Position numbers and translations under genes: made by a program. From Clostridium estertheticum (GTDB taxonomy: Bacteria; Bacillota; Clostridia; Clostridiales; Clostridiaceae): a stretch of 64,000 nt of DNA. The notes below the pieces were generated by a model. It did no database searches, was not told the DNA's origin, and saw nothing but the letters and a program-made list of their open reading frames with translations. Each line of letters begins with the position of its first letter. Positions within the stretch are counted from its first letter, which is position 1. Shown here one piece after another: positions 26,975-35,969 of the stretch. The stretch lies in the NCBI RefSeq assembly GCF_011065935.2, contig NZ_JAAMNH020000001.1, forward strand, positions 641,001-705,000, given 5' to 3'.

Positions 26975-27088
26975 AATGCAAGAGTATCTACTCAAGATAA
27001 GTATTTAGAATAATAAACGGATGCTTTAAAAAAAGCTGGAAGTGAAAAGATTTTTACAAATATAGCAAGAGGTGCTAAAACTGATTAG
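26975..27088 (+). pseudogene. Decayed serine recombinase (resolvase) N-terminus
   Basis: The frame reads ARVSTQDKYLE, two stop codons, then TDALKKAGSEKIFTNIARGAKTD and a stop. This matches the resolvase pattern YARVSTQDQNLxxQxDALKKAGCEKIFxDKxSGA. The N-terminal end and the rest of the protein are missing, so it is a relic. Bases 27089-27222 hold no further recognisable gene. Confidence 0.6.
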
Positions 27089-27222
27089 ATTAAAGGCATT
27101 GTTAAAAAAAAATCAAAGTCCCTATATTAATTTTTGAGTAATTGGTGTAAAATTTAATTATGTAAAAATAAGCAATAGCTTAAAATAAATATAAGGTAAC
27201 TTAACTTGAAGGGATGATAATA

Positions 27223-27477
27223 ATGGTAACTATTAGTGTTTGTGTTGGAAGTGCCTGTCATTTAAAAGGGTCTTATAAAGTAATAGAAGGGTTACAAAGG
27301 TTAATTAAAGAAAATAACGTTGAAAATCAGGTGGAAATTAAAGGCGCGTTTTGTATTGGTAGATGCACAGAAGGGGTTTCTGCTATGGTAAACGATGAAG
27401 ATTTCTTTTCCTTAAATGAAAATAATGTAGATTCATTTTTTCATGAAACTATCATAAGAGGCCTATCAAATGAGTAA
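27223..27477 (+). CDS. Thioredoxin-like 2Fe-2S protein (NuoE/HydC-like) of the H2-sensor unit
   Basis: 84 aa from ATG at 27223; ATG at 27214 abuts the ribosome site and is less likely. CVGSACHLKGS and AFCIGRC supply the CX4C and CX3C ligands of a thioredoxin-fold [2Fe-2S] cluster. It overlaps the HydS-like gene by 8 bases, so the two are translationally coupled. It probably carries electrons to or from the sensor hydrogenase. Confidence 0.85.
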   Translation: MVTISVCVGSACHLKGSYKVIEGLQRLIKENNVENQVEIKGAFCIGRCTEGVSAMVNDEDFFSLNENNVDSFFHETIIRGLSNE

Positions 27478-29188
27478 TATAAATTTTTCTAAAGCATATT
27501 GTAAAAATTGTTATAAATGCCTTCGCTCATGTCCTGTGAAGGCAATAAAATTTGAAAATGAACAAGCTACTATAGATGAGGAAAGATGTATAGAATGTGG
27601 CCATTGTCTTACTATATGCCCGCAAAATGCTAGGGAAATTAAAAGTGATGTGGAGGTTGTTAAAAGCGCTATAAATTCAGGGAAAAAAATTATAGCAAGT
27701 TTAGCACCATCCTTTGCTGGTTATTTTGATATGGAGCAAGGCCTCGTGGTGGCAGCTTTAAAGAAGTTAGGATTTAGTATAATAGAAGAAACTGCAGTAG
27801 GGGCAGAAATAGTAGCTGATTTATATAATGATTATATTGTAGAGCATAAGAGAGATGTTTATATAACCACAGCATGCCCATCGGCTAACTACTTAGTAGA
27901 AAAATACTTTGAAGAAATTATTCCATACTTGATTCCTGTGGTATCACCAATGATAGCTCATGGAAAAGTATTAAAGGAGAAATTTGGTGGAGATAGCTTT
28001 GTTGTATTTATAGGGCCATGCCTTGCAAAAAAATCTGAGTTTGAATATTTTCAAAAAGATAATGTAATTGATGCAGTATTAACTTTCGATGAATTAAATT
28101 CGTGGATTACTGAATCCAGTATAGAAATACATAATTTAGAGGAAGAAAATTTTAACATTAACTCATATAGTAAAGGTCAAGGCTTTCCTATGGGTGGCGG
28201 TATCATTGAGGCAATGGGAGAAAAATTAAAACAAAGTTCGATTAGTATTATTACTGTAAGTGGTATGGAAGAGTGCATAGAAGTATTTAATAGTATTAAA
28301 AATGGTGATTTAAAGGGAGTATTAATTGAAGCTAGTGCATGTAAGGGAAGTTGCATTGGTGGGCCCGTCATGGTTAAAAATGGTGAGAATTACTATACAA
28401 AACTACGAAAAGTTAAAAGCTATATAAAGAGTCGTAAAAACTACAATGATCCAATTAATACAGAGATTCCAAATAATATTAATTTCAATAGGAAATTCAT
28501 AGAAAAATCTATTAAAAAATCTATAGCCACAAAAGAACAGATTGCAGCTATTATGAAAAAAATGGGTAAATATGAACTTATAGATGAACTAAATTGTGGA
28601 GTCTGCGGATATAATTCTTGTAGGGAAAAGGCCCAAGCTGTTTTCGAAGGTATGGCTGAAACTACTATGTGTCTCCACTATATGAGAACTAGAGCAGAAA
28701 GTCTTTCTAACGAAATTGTTGAAAATACGGCGTCTAATTTAATTTTATTAGATGGAGAAATGAATGTAGTAGAGATTAATCCAGCTGCCAAGGCTATATT
28801 TAAAATACAATCTCAAAATATCATAGGTAAGCCTATATCTCTACTTATTGATGATACGAATTTTAAAAAGGTAAGAGAATCTGGAGAAAATATGATAGGA
28901 AAAAAAGTTGCTTATCCACAGTATGGTGTAGTGTTTATAGAGAATATAGTATATCTACCTAAGCAAGACATGGTCCTTGCAAGTATGATTAATATTATGA
29001 CAGAAGAGAAAAATAAAAAAGAACTAATGAAGGTTAAAGAAAACACTTTAAATGCTGCTCAAGAGGTTATAGAAAAGCAAATGAGAGTTGCACAAGAAAT
29101 AGCAAGTTTGCTAGGCGAAACCACCGCAGAAACAAAAATTATCTTAACTAAGTTAAAGAAAATAGTGGCAGGCGAAGATGGTGAATAA
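27470..29188 (+). CDS. HydS-like sensory [FeFe] hydrogenase with PAS domain
   Basis: 572 aa. Two 4Fe-4S motifs (CKNCYKCLRSCP and CIECGHCLTICP) lead to an H-cluster domain whose three motifs are divergent: TTACPS (about residue 133) in place of TSCCP, GPCLAKKSE (about 183) and EASACKGSCIGG (about 288). A further four-Cys motif CGVCGYNSC...C (about 380-405) and a PAS domain (about 415-515) follow, ending in a coiled coil. Loss of the first Cys of TSCCP and the C-terminal PAS are marks of group C (HydS) hydrogenases, proposed H2 sensors. It is coupled to a 2Fe-2S protein upstream and a SpoIIE-type phosphatase downstream (11-base overlap). Confidence 0.88.
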   Translation: MSNINFSKAYCKNCYKCLRSCPVKAIKFENEQATIDEERCIECGHCLTICPQNAREIKSDVEVVKSAINSGKKIIASLAPSFAGYFDMEQGLVVAALKKLGFSIIEETAVGAEIVADLYNDYIVEHKRDVYITTACPSANYLVEKYFEEIIPYLIPVVSPMIAHGKVLKEKFGGDSFVVFIGPCLAKKSEFEYFQKDNVIDAVLTFDELNSWITESSIEIHNLEEENFNINSYSKGQGFPMGGGIIEAMGEKLKQSSISIITVSGMEECIEVFNSIKNGDLKGVLIEASACKGSCIGGPVMVKNGENYYTKLRKVKSYIKSRKNYNDPINTEIPNNINFNRKFIEKSIKKSIATKEQIAAIMKKMGKYELIDELNCGVCGYNSCREKAQAVFEGMAETTMCLHYMRTRAESLSNEIVENTASNLILLDGEMNVVEINPAAKAIFKIQSQNIIGKPISLLIDDTNFKKVRESGENMIGKKVAYPQYGVVFIENIVYLPKQDMVLASMINIMTEEKNKKELMKVKENTLNAAQEVIEKQMRVAQEIASLLGETTAETKIILTKLKKIVAGEDGE

Positions 29189-30362
29189 AATGGAATTATT
29201 TATTGATGTAGCTTACGATAGTTTGATTAAAAAAGATGAGGAGCTCTGCGGGGATAGGGTAGAAATAATAAGACTTAAGGACAGTACTATAATTGTCATG
29301 GCAGATGGCTTAGGTAGTGGCGTAAAAGCTAATATATTAGCCTCATTAACATCTAAAATTGCTAGTACTATGCTTAAGGAAGGTGCAGATATTTATGAAA
29401 CTGTAGATACTATAGTAAACACTCTACCTGTTTGTAAGGTTAGGGAAATTGCTTATTGTACCTTTACACTAATGAAAATTTATAATGATGGCAGGGCTTA
29501 TATTGCAGAATATGATAATCCACCTTTCTTTTTAATAAGGAACAATAAGGGCATTGATGTGGAGAAAAAGGAAAGTATTATTAACGAGAAAAAAGTAGTT
29601 GAAAGTCATTTTATACTTAAAGAGGGGGATGTTATTACAGTAGTAAGTGATGGATGTATTCATGCTGGCATCGGGAATATATTAAATTTAGGCTGGAGCT
29701 GGGATAATGTACAGAATTATTTGACTCGGAATACACAATGTAGGCGAAGTGCAAAAAACATTGAAAAAGATTTAATTCAGGTATGTTGGGATTTATATGG
29801 AGGAAAACCTGGAGATGATACTACGGTTGTATGTGTAAAAGCTAGAAAGCCAGAGGTTATTGATCTATTTACCGGACCTCCTCAGGACGCGCGAAATGAT
29901 AGCTATGTTATTAAAGAATTCATGAGTGGACCTGGAAAGAAGGTAATTTGTGGGGGGACAACCTCTAATATTGTAAAGAGAGAACTTGGGCGCGAACTTA
30001 AAGTAAACTTAGACTTTTATGATAAGGATGTACCACCTACGGCAACTATGGAGGGAATAGATCTAATAACTGAAGGGGTTTTAACTTTAAGCAAGGCACT
30101 AGAAAAGTTAAGTAGTTATGAATCGAGTTTTTCAAAACAGGAATCTTACTGTGATTTAGATGGTAAAGACGGAGCTAGCAGACTTGTTAAAATGCTAATA
30201 GAGGATTGTACACATTTTAATTTATGGGTAGGAAAGGCTATAAATCCAGCACATCAAAATCCGAATTTTCCAATAGATTTGAGTATTAAGCTTAAACTTG
30301 TGAATGAACTAGCAGAGCACATGAAAAAATTAGGAAAGCATGTTAACATTAATTATCTATAA
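29178..30362 (+). CDS. SpoIIE/PP2C-type serine phosphatase of the H2-sensor unit
   Basis: 394 aa. The N-terminal 220 residues form a PP2C-like SpoIIE domain: GDRVEI, ADGLGSGVKAN (metal Asp), a central VVSDGCIHAG and GKPGDDTTVVCVK (late Asp pair). The C-terminal 170 residues, with GPGKKVICGGTTSNI and PPTATMEGIDLITEGVLTL, are characteristic of the phosphatases found beside HydS-type hydrogenases. It would dephosphorylate a protein in response to the sensor. No kinase or anti-sigma partner is adjacent. ATG at 29190 is an alternative start. Confidence 0.85.
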   Translation: MVNKMELFIDVAYDSLIKKDEELCGDRVEIIRLKDSTIIVMADGLGSGVKANILASLTSKIASTMLKEGADIYETVDTIVNTLPVCKVREIAYCTFTLMKIYNDGRAYIAEYDNPPFFLIRNNKGIDVEKKESIINEKKVVESHFILKEGDVITVVSDGCIHAGIGNILNLGWSWDNVQNYLTRNTQCRRSAKNIEKDLIQVCWDLYGGKPGDDTTVVCVKARKPEVIDLFTGPPQDARNDSYVIKEFMSGPGKKVICGGTTSNIVKRELGRELKVNLDFYDKDVPPTATMEGIDLITEGVLTLSKALEKLSSYESSFSKQESYCDLDGKDGASRLVKMLIEDCTHFNLWVGKAINPAHQNPNFPIDLSIKLKLVNELAEHMKKLGKHVNINYL

Positions 30363-30402
30363 AAAAACAGCAGGTATATCTGGTATATCTGCTGTTTTTT
30401 TA
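30362..30402. terminator. Bidirectional terminator between sensor unit and hydA
   Basis: AAAAAACAGCAG / CTGCTGTTTTTT stem with further TATA pairing inside and T/A runs on both sides. It serves both convergent transcripts. Confidence 0.85.
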
Positions 30403-30409
30403 TTTATTA

Positions 30410-32146
30410 CTATTTACGTTTCACGTATTCTGTATGAAGAAGTTCATGAGCTTTTTCACCATATGGCTCTCCAAGGAATTCATCATATATTTTTTTGATG
30501 TATGGATTTTCGTGAGATTTTCTTATAGTTTTGTTTTTATCTTCACTATATAAAACAGACATTCTCTTTGCTAAAATATCTTCATGATCATTTGCATAAG
30601 GCTGTCCTCCACCATTAATACATCCACCAGGGCAAGCCATGATTTCAATTAAGTGATAGTCAGCTTTTCCGGCACGAATAGCTTCTAATAATTTACGAGC
30701 ATTTCCAAGTCCACTTGCAATAGCTACTTTAACAACAAGGTCGTTAATTTTTACGCAAGCTTCTTTTATGCCTTCCATACCTCTTACTGCTTCAAAATCT
30801 ACTTTCTCAAGTGTCTCATTTGTTAACCATTCATAAGCAGTACGGAGTGCTGCTTCCATAACTCCACCAGATGTACCGAATATAACCCCAGCACCAGTAG
30901 ATTCGCCCAATGGATTATCGAACTCTCCTTCTGGTAATGAATTAAAATCAATTCCAGCTTCTTTAATCATTTTAGCCAGTTCTCTTGTACTTATAACTAT
31001 ATCAACGTCTGGTACTCCATTTGTAGCCATCTCAGGTCTAGCAGCTTCATATTTCTTTGCAAGACAAGGCATTACAGATACAACTATCATGTCCTTTGCC
31101 TCTACATTCATTTTTTCAGCAAGATATGTTTTAGCAACAGCGCCCCACATTTGTTGTGGTGATTTACAAGTAGATGGAATATCTAATAAATCATTAAATT
31201 GATGCTCAAAGAATTTAACCCAACCAGGACAACAGCTGGTAAGCATTGGAAGCTTTCCGCCATGTTGCACTCTATGAATAAATTCGCTAGCTTCTTCCAT
31301 TATTGTTAAGTCAGCTGCAAAATCTGTATCAAATACTTTAGTAAATCCTAAAGCTCTTAATGCAGAAACCATTTTACCGGTAACAGGAGTACCCTGCGGA
31401 AGCCCAAATTCTTCACCTAGTGCAGCTCTAACTGCAGGAGCAGTTTGAACAACAACAACTTTTTCCTTTTGATCAAGAGCATTCCAAACTTTAGAAGTGT
31501 TATTAACTTCTGTTAATGCACCAGTTGGACATACAGAAACGCATTTTCCACAGAAGGTACAAGTTGTTTCTCCCATTGGTAGTCCAAAAGCAGGAGATAC
31601 AACAGTTTGAAAGCCTCTGCCTACACCGGATAAAACTCCAACAGTTTGAACTTCATTACACATAGTTTCGCAACGTCTACATAATATACATTTATCTAAA
31701 TTTCTGACAATAGAATAACTTGAATTATCTACAGGATAAGTAGACATTTCACCTTGATAGCGAACTTCACGAATACCGAGTTCTGCAGCTAATCTTTGCA
31801 ATTCACAAACAGTATTTTTTTCGCATAATAAACAGTCTTGTGGATGGTCAGATAAAATTAATTCAAGCACAGTTCTACGTGCTTTAATAGCTCTAATTGA
31901 AGTTGTTTTTATAACCATTCCCTCTGTAGCAGGAGTTGAACAGGCAGGGGCTAAGTTTCTTCTTCCCTCTACTTCAACAACGCATACACGACAAGAACCT
32001 GGATGGTTTGTAGTTTTTCCATCATGCATATTCAAGTGACATAATGTAGGAATGTTTATATTTAACATTCTAGCAGCTTGTAGAATAGTTGTGCCTTGTT
32101 CTACGTGGATTTTTTTATCGTTTATAGTAAGAGTAATTAAACTCAC
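30410..32146 (-). CDS. hydA: [FeFe] hydrogenase catalytic subunit HydA (trimeric NAD-linked type)
   Basis: 578 aa from GTG at 32146; GTG at 32155 overlaps the ribosome site. In order: plant-type 2Fe-2S domain (CHLNMHDG...CRVC...C), the His-ligated cluster DHPQDCLLC, two 4Fe-4S motifs (CILCRRCETMC, CTFCGKCVSVCP), the H-cluster domain with canonical TSCCPGW, MPCLAKKYE and MACPGGCINGGGQP, and a C-terminal small-subunit tail. It evolves or takes up H2. With HydB and HydC it forms the cytoplasmic complex that couples NADH and ferredoxin to H2 (electron bifurcation/confurcation). Last gene of the hydCBA operon. Confidence 0.95.
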   Translation of the reverse strand: MSLITLTINDKKIHVEQGTTILQAARMLNINIPTLCHLNMHDGKTTNHPGSCRVCVVEVEGRRNLAPACSTPATEGMVIKTTSIRAIKARRTVLELILSDHPQDCLLCEKNTVCELQRLAAELGIREVRYQGEMSTYPVDNSSYSIVRNLDKCILCRRCETMCNEVQTVGVLSGVGRGFQTVVSPAFGLPMGETTCTFCGKCVSVCPTGALTEVNNTSKVWNALDQKEKVVVVQTAPAVRAALGEEFGLPQGTPVTGKMVSALRALGFTKVFDTDFAADLTIMEEASEFIHRVQHGGKLPMLTSCCPGWVKFFEHQFNDLLDIPSTCKSPQQMWGAVAKTYLAEKMNVEAKDMIVVSVMPCLAKKYEAARPEMATNGVPDVDIVISTRELAKMIKEAGIDFNSLPEGEFDNPLGESTGAGVIFGTSGGVMEAALRTAYEWLTNETLEKVDFEAVRGMEGIKEACVKINDLVVKVAIASGLGNARKLLEAIRAGKADYHLIEIMACPGGCINGGGQPYANDHEDILAKRMSVLYSEDKNKTIRKSHENPYIKKIYDEFLGEPYGEKAHELLHTEYVKRK

Positions 32147-32195
32147 AGCGTGCACCTCTTTCTTATATTATATATTTTAAAAACTTATTGAGATG

Positions 32196-34091
32196 TTATT
32201 TTTTGATGATTGCATTAACTGGACATGCAGTTTGGCATGCGCCACATTTGATACATTTATCTTGGTCAATAACATGTAATGTTTTAACTTTTCCACTAAT
32301 ACAGTTAACTGGACATTGTCTTGCACATTTTGTACAGCCGATACATTTATCAGTGATAGTGTATCTTAATAAGTTCTTACATACTCCAGCTGGGCAGGTT
32401 TTATCATATACGTGAGCTTCGTATTCACTTTTAAAGTATTTCATTGTGCTTAATACTGGATTTGGAGCTGTTTGTCCTAGTCCACATAGAGAAGTATCCT
32501 TTATTGTATTTGCAAGTGATTTTAGCTTATGCAGATCTTCCTTTGTTCCATTTCCTTTTGAAATTTTTTCTAACATTTCAAGAAGACGTTTATTTCCTAT
32601 TCTACAAGGAGAACATTTACCACAAGATTCTTCTACAGTGAATTCTAAGTAGAATTTAGCTATATCAATCATACAATTATCTTCATCCATAACAATCATA
32701 CCGCCAGAACCCATCATAGATCCTATAGCACTTAGTGATTCATAATCTATTGGAGTATCTAAGAATTCTGCTGTAATACATCCACCGGATGGACCTCCTG
32801 TTTGAACAGCTTTAAATTCACGGCCGTTCTTAATTCCGCCACCGATATCAAATATAATTTCTCGGAGTGTAGTACCCATTGGGACTTCTACGAGGCCTAC
32901 GTTATTTATTTTACCAGCAAGAGCGAAAACTTTTGTTCCCTTGGATGTTGCTGTTCCTATAGAACTATACCAAGCGGCACCTTTGTTAATGATAGCTGGA
33001 ATATTTGCAAGGGTTTCAACATTGTTAACACAAGTTGGCTTATTCCATAGTCCACTCTGAGCTGGGAATGGTGGTTTATTAGTTGGTTCTCCACGTGAAC
33101 CTTCAATAGATTGAATTAATGCAGTTTCTTCTCCACATACGAAAGCACCAGCACCATATTTAATCTCTATATCAAAGCTAAAATCAGTTCCTAAAATATT
33201 TTTCCCAAGAAGCCCTAATTCACGAGCTTGGCCTATAGCTGTTCGAAGTCGACTAATTGCAAGAGGGTATTCTGCTCTGATATAAATATCTCCAATTGAA
33301 GCACCAATACTGTAACCTGCTATTGCCATAGCTTCTAGAACACTGTGAGGGTCACCTTCAAGAATAGAACGATCCATGAAAGCACCTGGGTCTCCTTCAT
33401 CAGCATTACAAATTATATATTTTTGATCAGCGTCGTACATTTTAGCAAAAGCCCATTTCTTACCTGTTGGGAAGCCACCGCCACCCCTGCCTCTTAAACC
33501 TGAATCAATCATTAATTTTATAATCTCATCTTGGGACATTTCTGTAATTACTTTACCTAATGCTAAGTAACCATCCTCAGCTATGTATTCTTTTATGTCT
33601 TCAGGATTAATAAGACCACAATTTCTAAGTGCAATTCTTACTTGCTTCTTATAAAAAGGCATATCTTCCTGTTTTTTTATTTTTGTTTTTACACTTGGTT
33701 CTTCAAATAAAAGTCTATCAACAATGTTACCTTTTAATAAGTGCTCTTTAACTATTTCCGCAGCATCAGAAGGTTTAACATTAACGTAAAATACGTTATC
33801 AGGAGAAACCTTAACGATGGGACCTTTTTCACAAAATCCAAAACAACCAGTTATAGCAGCAGTTACTTCATCAGTTAATCCGTTTGCTGCGATTTCCTTT
33901 TGTAGATTTGCTAGTATTTCATCACTTTGAGCGGACTTACAGCCAGTACCACCACAAACTGATAAATACCTTGTACATCGCTTTCCTTCAGAAGCTAGCT
34001 CTTTTTCTTCGCTCATTTCCCTAAGTTCTAGTAATGTATTATATTTATTTTGAATTTTTTTAAGTTCATCAAAAGAATTAATTTTATTCAA
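32196..34091 (-). CDS. hydB: NAD-linked hydrogenase subunit HydB (NuoF-like)
   Basis: 631 aa. An N-terminal thioredoxin-like 2Fe-2S domain (CGGTGC...CFGFC) is followed by the NuoF flavin/NADH domain with GRGGGGFPTGKKW and NADEGDPGAFMDR, an SLBB region, the 4Fe-4S motif SCGKCSPCRIG, and a C-terminal two-cluster ferredoxin domain (CIGCTKCARQCP, CIKCGACQTACP). It holds FMN and exchanges electrons with NAD(H) and ferredoxin. Start is TTG at 34091 after a G-rich site; 12 bases separate it from hydC. Confidence 0.95.
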   Translation of the reverse strand: MNKINSFDELKKIQNKYNTLLELREMSEEKELASEGKRCTRYLSVCGGTGCKSAQSDEILANLQKEIAANGLTDEVTAAITGCFGFCEKGPIVKVSPDNVFYVNVKPSDAAEIVKEHLLKGNIVDRLLFEEPSVKTKIKKQEDMPFYKKQVRIALRNCGLINPEDIKEYIAEDGYLALGKVITEMSQDEIIKLMIDSGLRGRGGGGFPTGKKWAFAKMYDADQKYIICNADEGDPGAFMDRSILEGDPHSVLEAMAIAGYSIGASIGDIYIRAEYPLAISRLRTAIGQARELGLLGKNILGTDFSFDIEIKYGAGAFVCGEETALIQSIEGSRGEPTNKPPFPAQSGLWNKPTCVNNVETLANIPAIINKGAAWYSSIGTATSKGTKVFALAGKINNVGLVEVPMGTTLREIIFDIGGGIKNGREFKAVQTGGPSGGCITAEFLDTPIDYESLSAIGSMMGSGGMIVMDEDNCMIDIAKFYLEFTVEESCGKCSPCRIGNKRLLEMLEKISKGNGTKEDLHKLKSLANTIKDTSLCGLGQTAPNPVLSTMKYFKSEYEAHVYDKTCPAGVCKNLLRYTITDKCIGCTKCARQCPVNCISGKVKTLHVIDQDKCIKCGACQTACPVNAIIKK

Positions 34092-34103
34092 TGTATTTCC
34101 CCC

Positions 34104-34583
34104 CTATTCAGCATACTCAGCTAGTATCTTATCTACTTGATCTACTGTAACATGACCATAAACTTTATCGTTTATAGTTACAACAGGTGCAAGACCACAG
34201 GCACCTACACATCTTAATGAGCCTAATGTAAATCTACCATTATCAGTAGTTTCACCATTCTTCACCTTTAACTTCTTTTGAAACTCATCAAGTACATCTC
34301 CAGAACCTCTAACAAAACAAGCAGTTCCCATGCAAACATTAATTACATATTCGCCTCTTGGTTTAATAGTGAAGTAAGAATAGAAAGTCACAACACCGTA
34401 AACTTTTGAAGCTGGAATATTTAACTTTTCTGCTACAAAAGCTTGTACCTCTTGAGGTAAGTAGCCAAATAAACCTTGTGCCTTGTGAAGCACTTCGATA
34501 AGAGCACCTTCTTTACTTGGAAGGTCATTAATAAATTTTTCTAAAACTATAAAATTTTCTCCGCTTAAACAATTAGAACACAC
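34104..34583 (-). CDS. hydC: NAD-linked hydrogenase subunit HydC (NuoE-like)
   Basis: 159 aa. A helical N-terminal part (GYLPQEVQAFVAEKLNIPASKVYGVVTFY) leads to a thioredoxin-fold 2Fe-2S domain with CMGTAC and RCVGAC. It passes electrons between HydB and HydA. First gene of the operon; GTG start at 34583, AAAGGAGGT 8 bases upstream. Confidence 0.93.
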   Translation of the reverse strand: MCSNCLSGENFIVLEKFINDLPSKEGALIEVLHKAQGLFGYLPQEVQAFVAEKLNIPASKVYGVVTFYSYFTIKPRGEYVINVCMGTACFVRGSGDVLDEFQKKLKVKNGETTDNGRFTLGSLRCVGACGLAPVVTINDKVYGHVTVDQVDKILAEYAE

Positions 34584-35165
34584 TAAAATATACCTCCTTT
34601 AAGATCTATGATTACATATGTACGCATTACAAATTTAATTTATAACCCGTTGAAATAATTGTGCATTATTTAAAAGCATTGTGAAAAATTAATCTTTAAC
34701 AAATGTTATTTTTTTTAAAAGAAAATATATGAAAATAGTGTAAGTAATAGATGAAATATACTTAAAAATTATAGAGGTACATCCTTATATATTTCAAAAT
34801 GAAAGGCATTATTCATATATATAAAAATTCCAACAATAATGCATCAAATATATTATAATAGAATATTATCAAAAAATCTACTAAATAATTAGTTTATTTT
34901 GATTATTATAAATACATGGAAAACTATACTAAAAAAATTAAAATACACATTAATTATGTTAGAATGTGGAAAAGGTTTCAAGCATATTTATTTATGAAAA
35001 TTTAGAAAAAAATAGTATTATTTAAGGAAAATTATATATATTAATTCCTAGCAATATGTTAATATTAGGTGAATGAAATGTTAAAATAAAAAATATGTAA
35101 AATCTTGTATAGTGTTACTGAATATGATATAATTTGCTTATTGTTGAAGGAATGGGGTATATATT
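34584..35165. other. Divergent AT-rich promoter region of hydCBA and the 35166 gene
   Basis: About 580 bases of very AT-rich DNA without a recognisable gene. It must contain the minus-strand hydC promoter, which I could not fix, and a plus-strand sigma-A promoter entered at 35105. No stable hairpin or known operator was evident. Confidence 0.4.
35105..35133 (+). promoter_or_regulatory. Predicted sigma-A promoter for the 35166 gene
   Basis: TTGTAT, 17-base spacer, TATAAT; the start codon is 33 bases further on. Confidence 0.6.
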
Positions 35166-35792
35166 ATGGATTTTAATGTTTTTCAAGAAATGATAAATAA
35201 AATAAATGGGGTTATTAGCACAAAAATAATACATCAGGATAATGATATTCAAGAGATGCATATATTAGCTAATACACTAAGGGCACCAAAGCAAATAGTG
35301 AGGGATATTGAGTCTATTCTTTTAACCACTTTTGATTATAGAATAGATAGAAAAGTAATAAGTATTGCACAAATTGAAACAGAGGACAATGACCCTATTA
35401 AAAGAATAAAATTTGGGGGTATTTCCTTAGATGTACAAGCAAATGTTTTAGAATGCAGCGTTAAGCTCATGTATGAAGAACAAGAATTTTTTGTAACACA
35501 AGTAGGCATTAAAACTGCAGCCAACAGAAAGAAAATAGTTGCAAAAGCCACTATTGATGCTGTAGAAAAAATTCTTGGACAAACCTTTATATTTGATGTA
35601 CAAGATGTAATAAGTACTACGAATAGGGATGTAACCTTTATATCAGTGCTTGTAAATATGGTTATAAATGAAACAGAAGAAACCATGGTAGGGTCTGCAA
35701 TTGTTAAAAATGATATAAATGAAGCTATTGCAAAAGCCACCCTAGCAGCTATAAATAGAAGAGTACAAAAAACAAATTTTAACAACGGTTAG
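35166..35792 (+). CDS. Uncharacterised cytoplasmic protein
   Basis: 208 aa. I do not recognise the family. The N-terminal part reads NGVISTKIIHQDNDIQEMHILANTLRAPKQIVRDIESILLTTFDYRIDRKVISIAQIE, and two later segments look like internal repeats: VECSV..VTQVGIKTAANRKKIVAKATIDAVEKI and VLVNMVINETEETMVGSAIVKNDINEAIAKATLAAINR. Each has beta strands followed by a helix containing AKAT..A, suggesting a duplicated alpha-beta fold. No signal or membrane segment. It precedes an HD-GYP gene. Confidence 0.65.
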   Translation: MDFNVFQEMINKINGVISTKIIHQDNDIQEMHILANTLRAPKQIVRDIESILLTTFDYRIDRKVISIAQIETEDNDPIKRIKFGGISLDVQANVLECSVKLMYEEQEFFVTQVGIKTAANRKKIVAKATIDAVEKILGQTFIFDVQDVISTTNRDVTFISVLVNMVINETEETMVGSAIVKNDINEAIAKATLAAINRRVQKTNFNNG

Positions 35793-35831
35793 AGTTGTTA
35801 AAAAGCCACTGTGTGGCTTATGAAATTGCTT

Positions 35832-35942
35832 TAAGGGCCGATGCCGATAATCTATAATTTTTTTAAATTAGTTTCAAATTTATTATTTTAGCTTTTTACC
35901 CTAGCGGAAATAAATTATGATAGGTTATAGCGAAGCCCTATT
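35832..35942 (+). other. Possible structured leader RNA
   Basis: After a small hairpin (AGCCAC-TGT-GTGGCT, 35802-35816) the sequence is closed by AGGGC near 35835 and GCCCT near 35935, with GC-rich islands GGGCCGATGCCGAT and CCCTAGCGG in otherwise AT-rich DNA. It lies upstream of a small peptide and the HD-GYP gene. The pattern is suggestive of a structured RNA, but no known riboswitch consensus was recognised. Confidence 0.3.
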
Positions 35943-35969
35943 AATTTAAGTCGAAGGGGGATTTTAATA

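Larger units (their letters stand above)
25757..27072. mobile_element. Recombinase unit between 15-bp direct repeats
   Basis: AAATATAGCAAGAGG occurs at 25757-25771 and again at 27058-27072, enclosing an intact tyrosine recombinase gene, a cut-off upstream reading frame and a large hairpin. The right copy lies inside a decayed resolvase reading frame. The recombinase gene is visibly richer in GC and uses different codons from its neighbours, a sign of transfer. The repeats could be attachment sites or a deletion/insertion scar. Confidence 0.5.
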
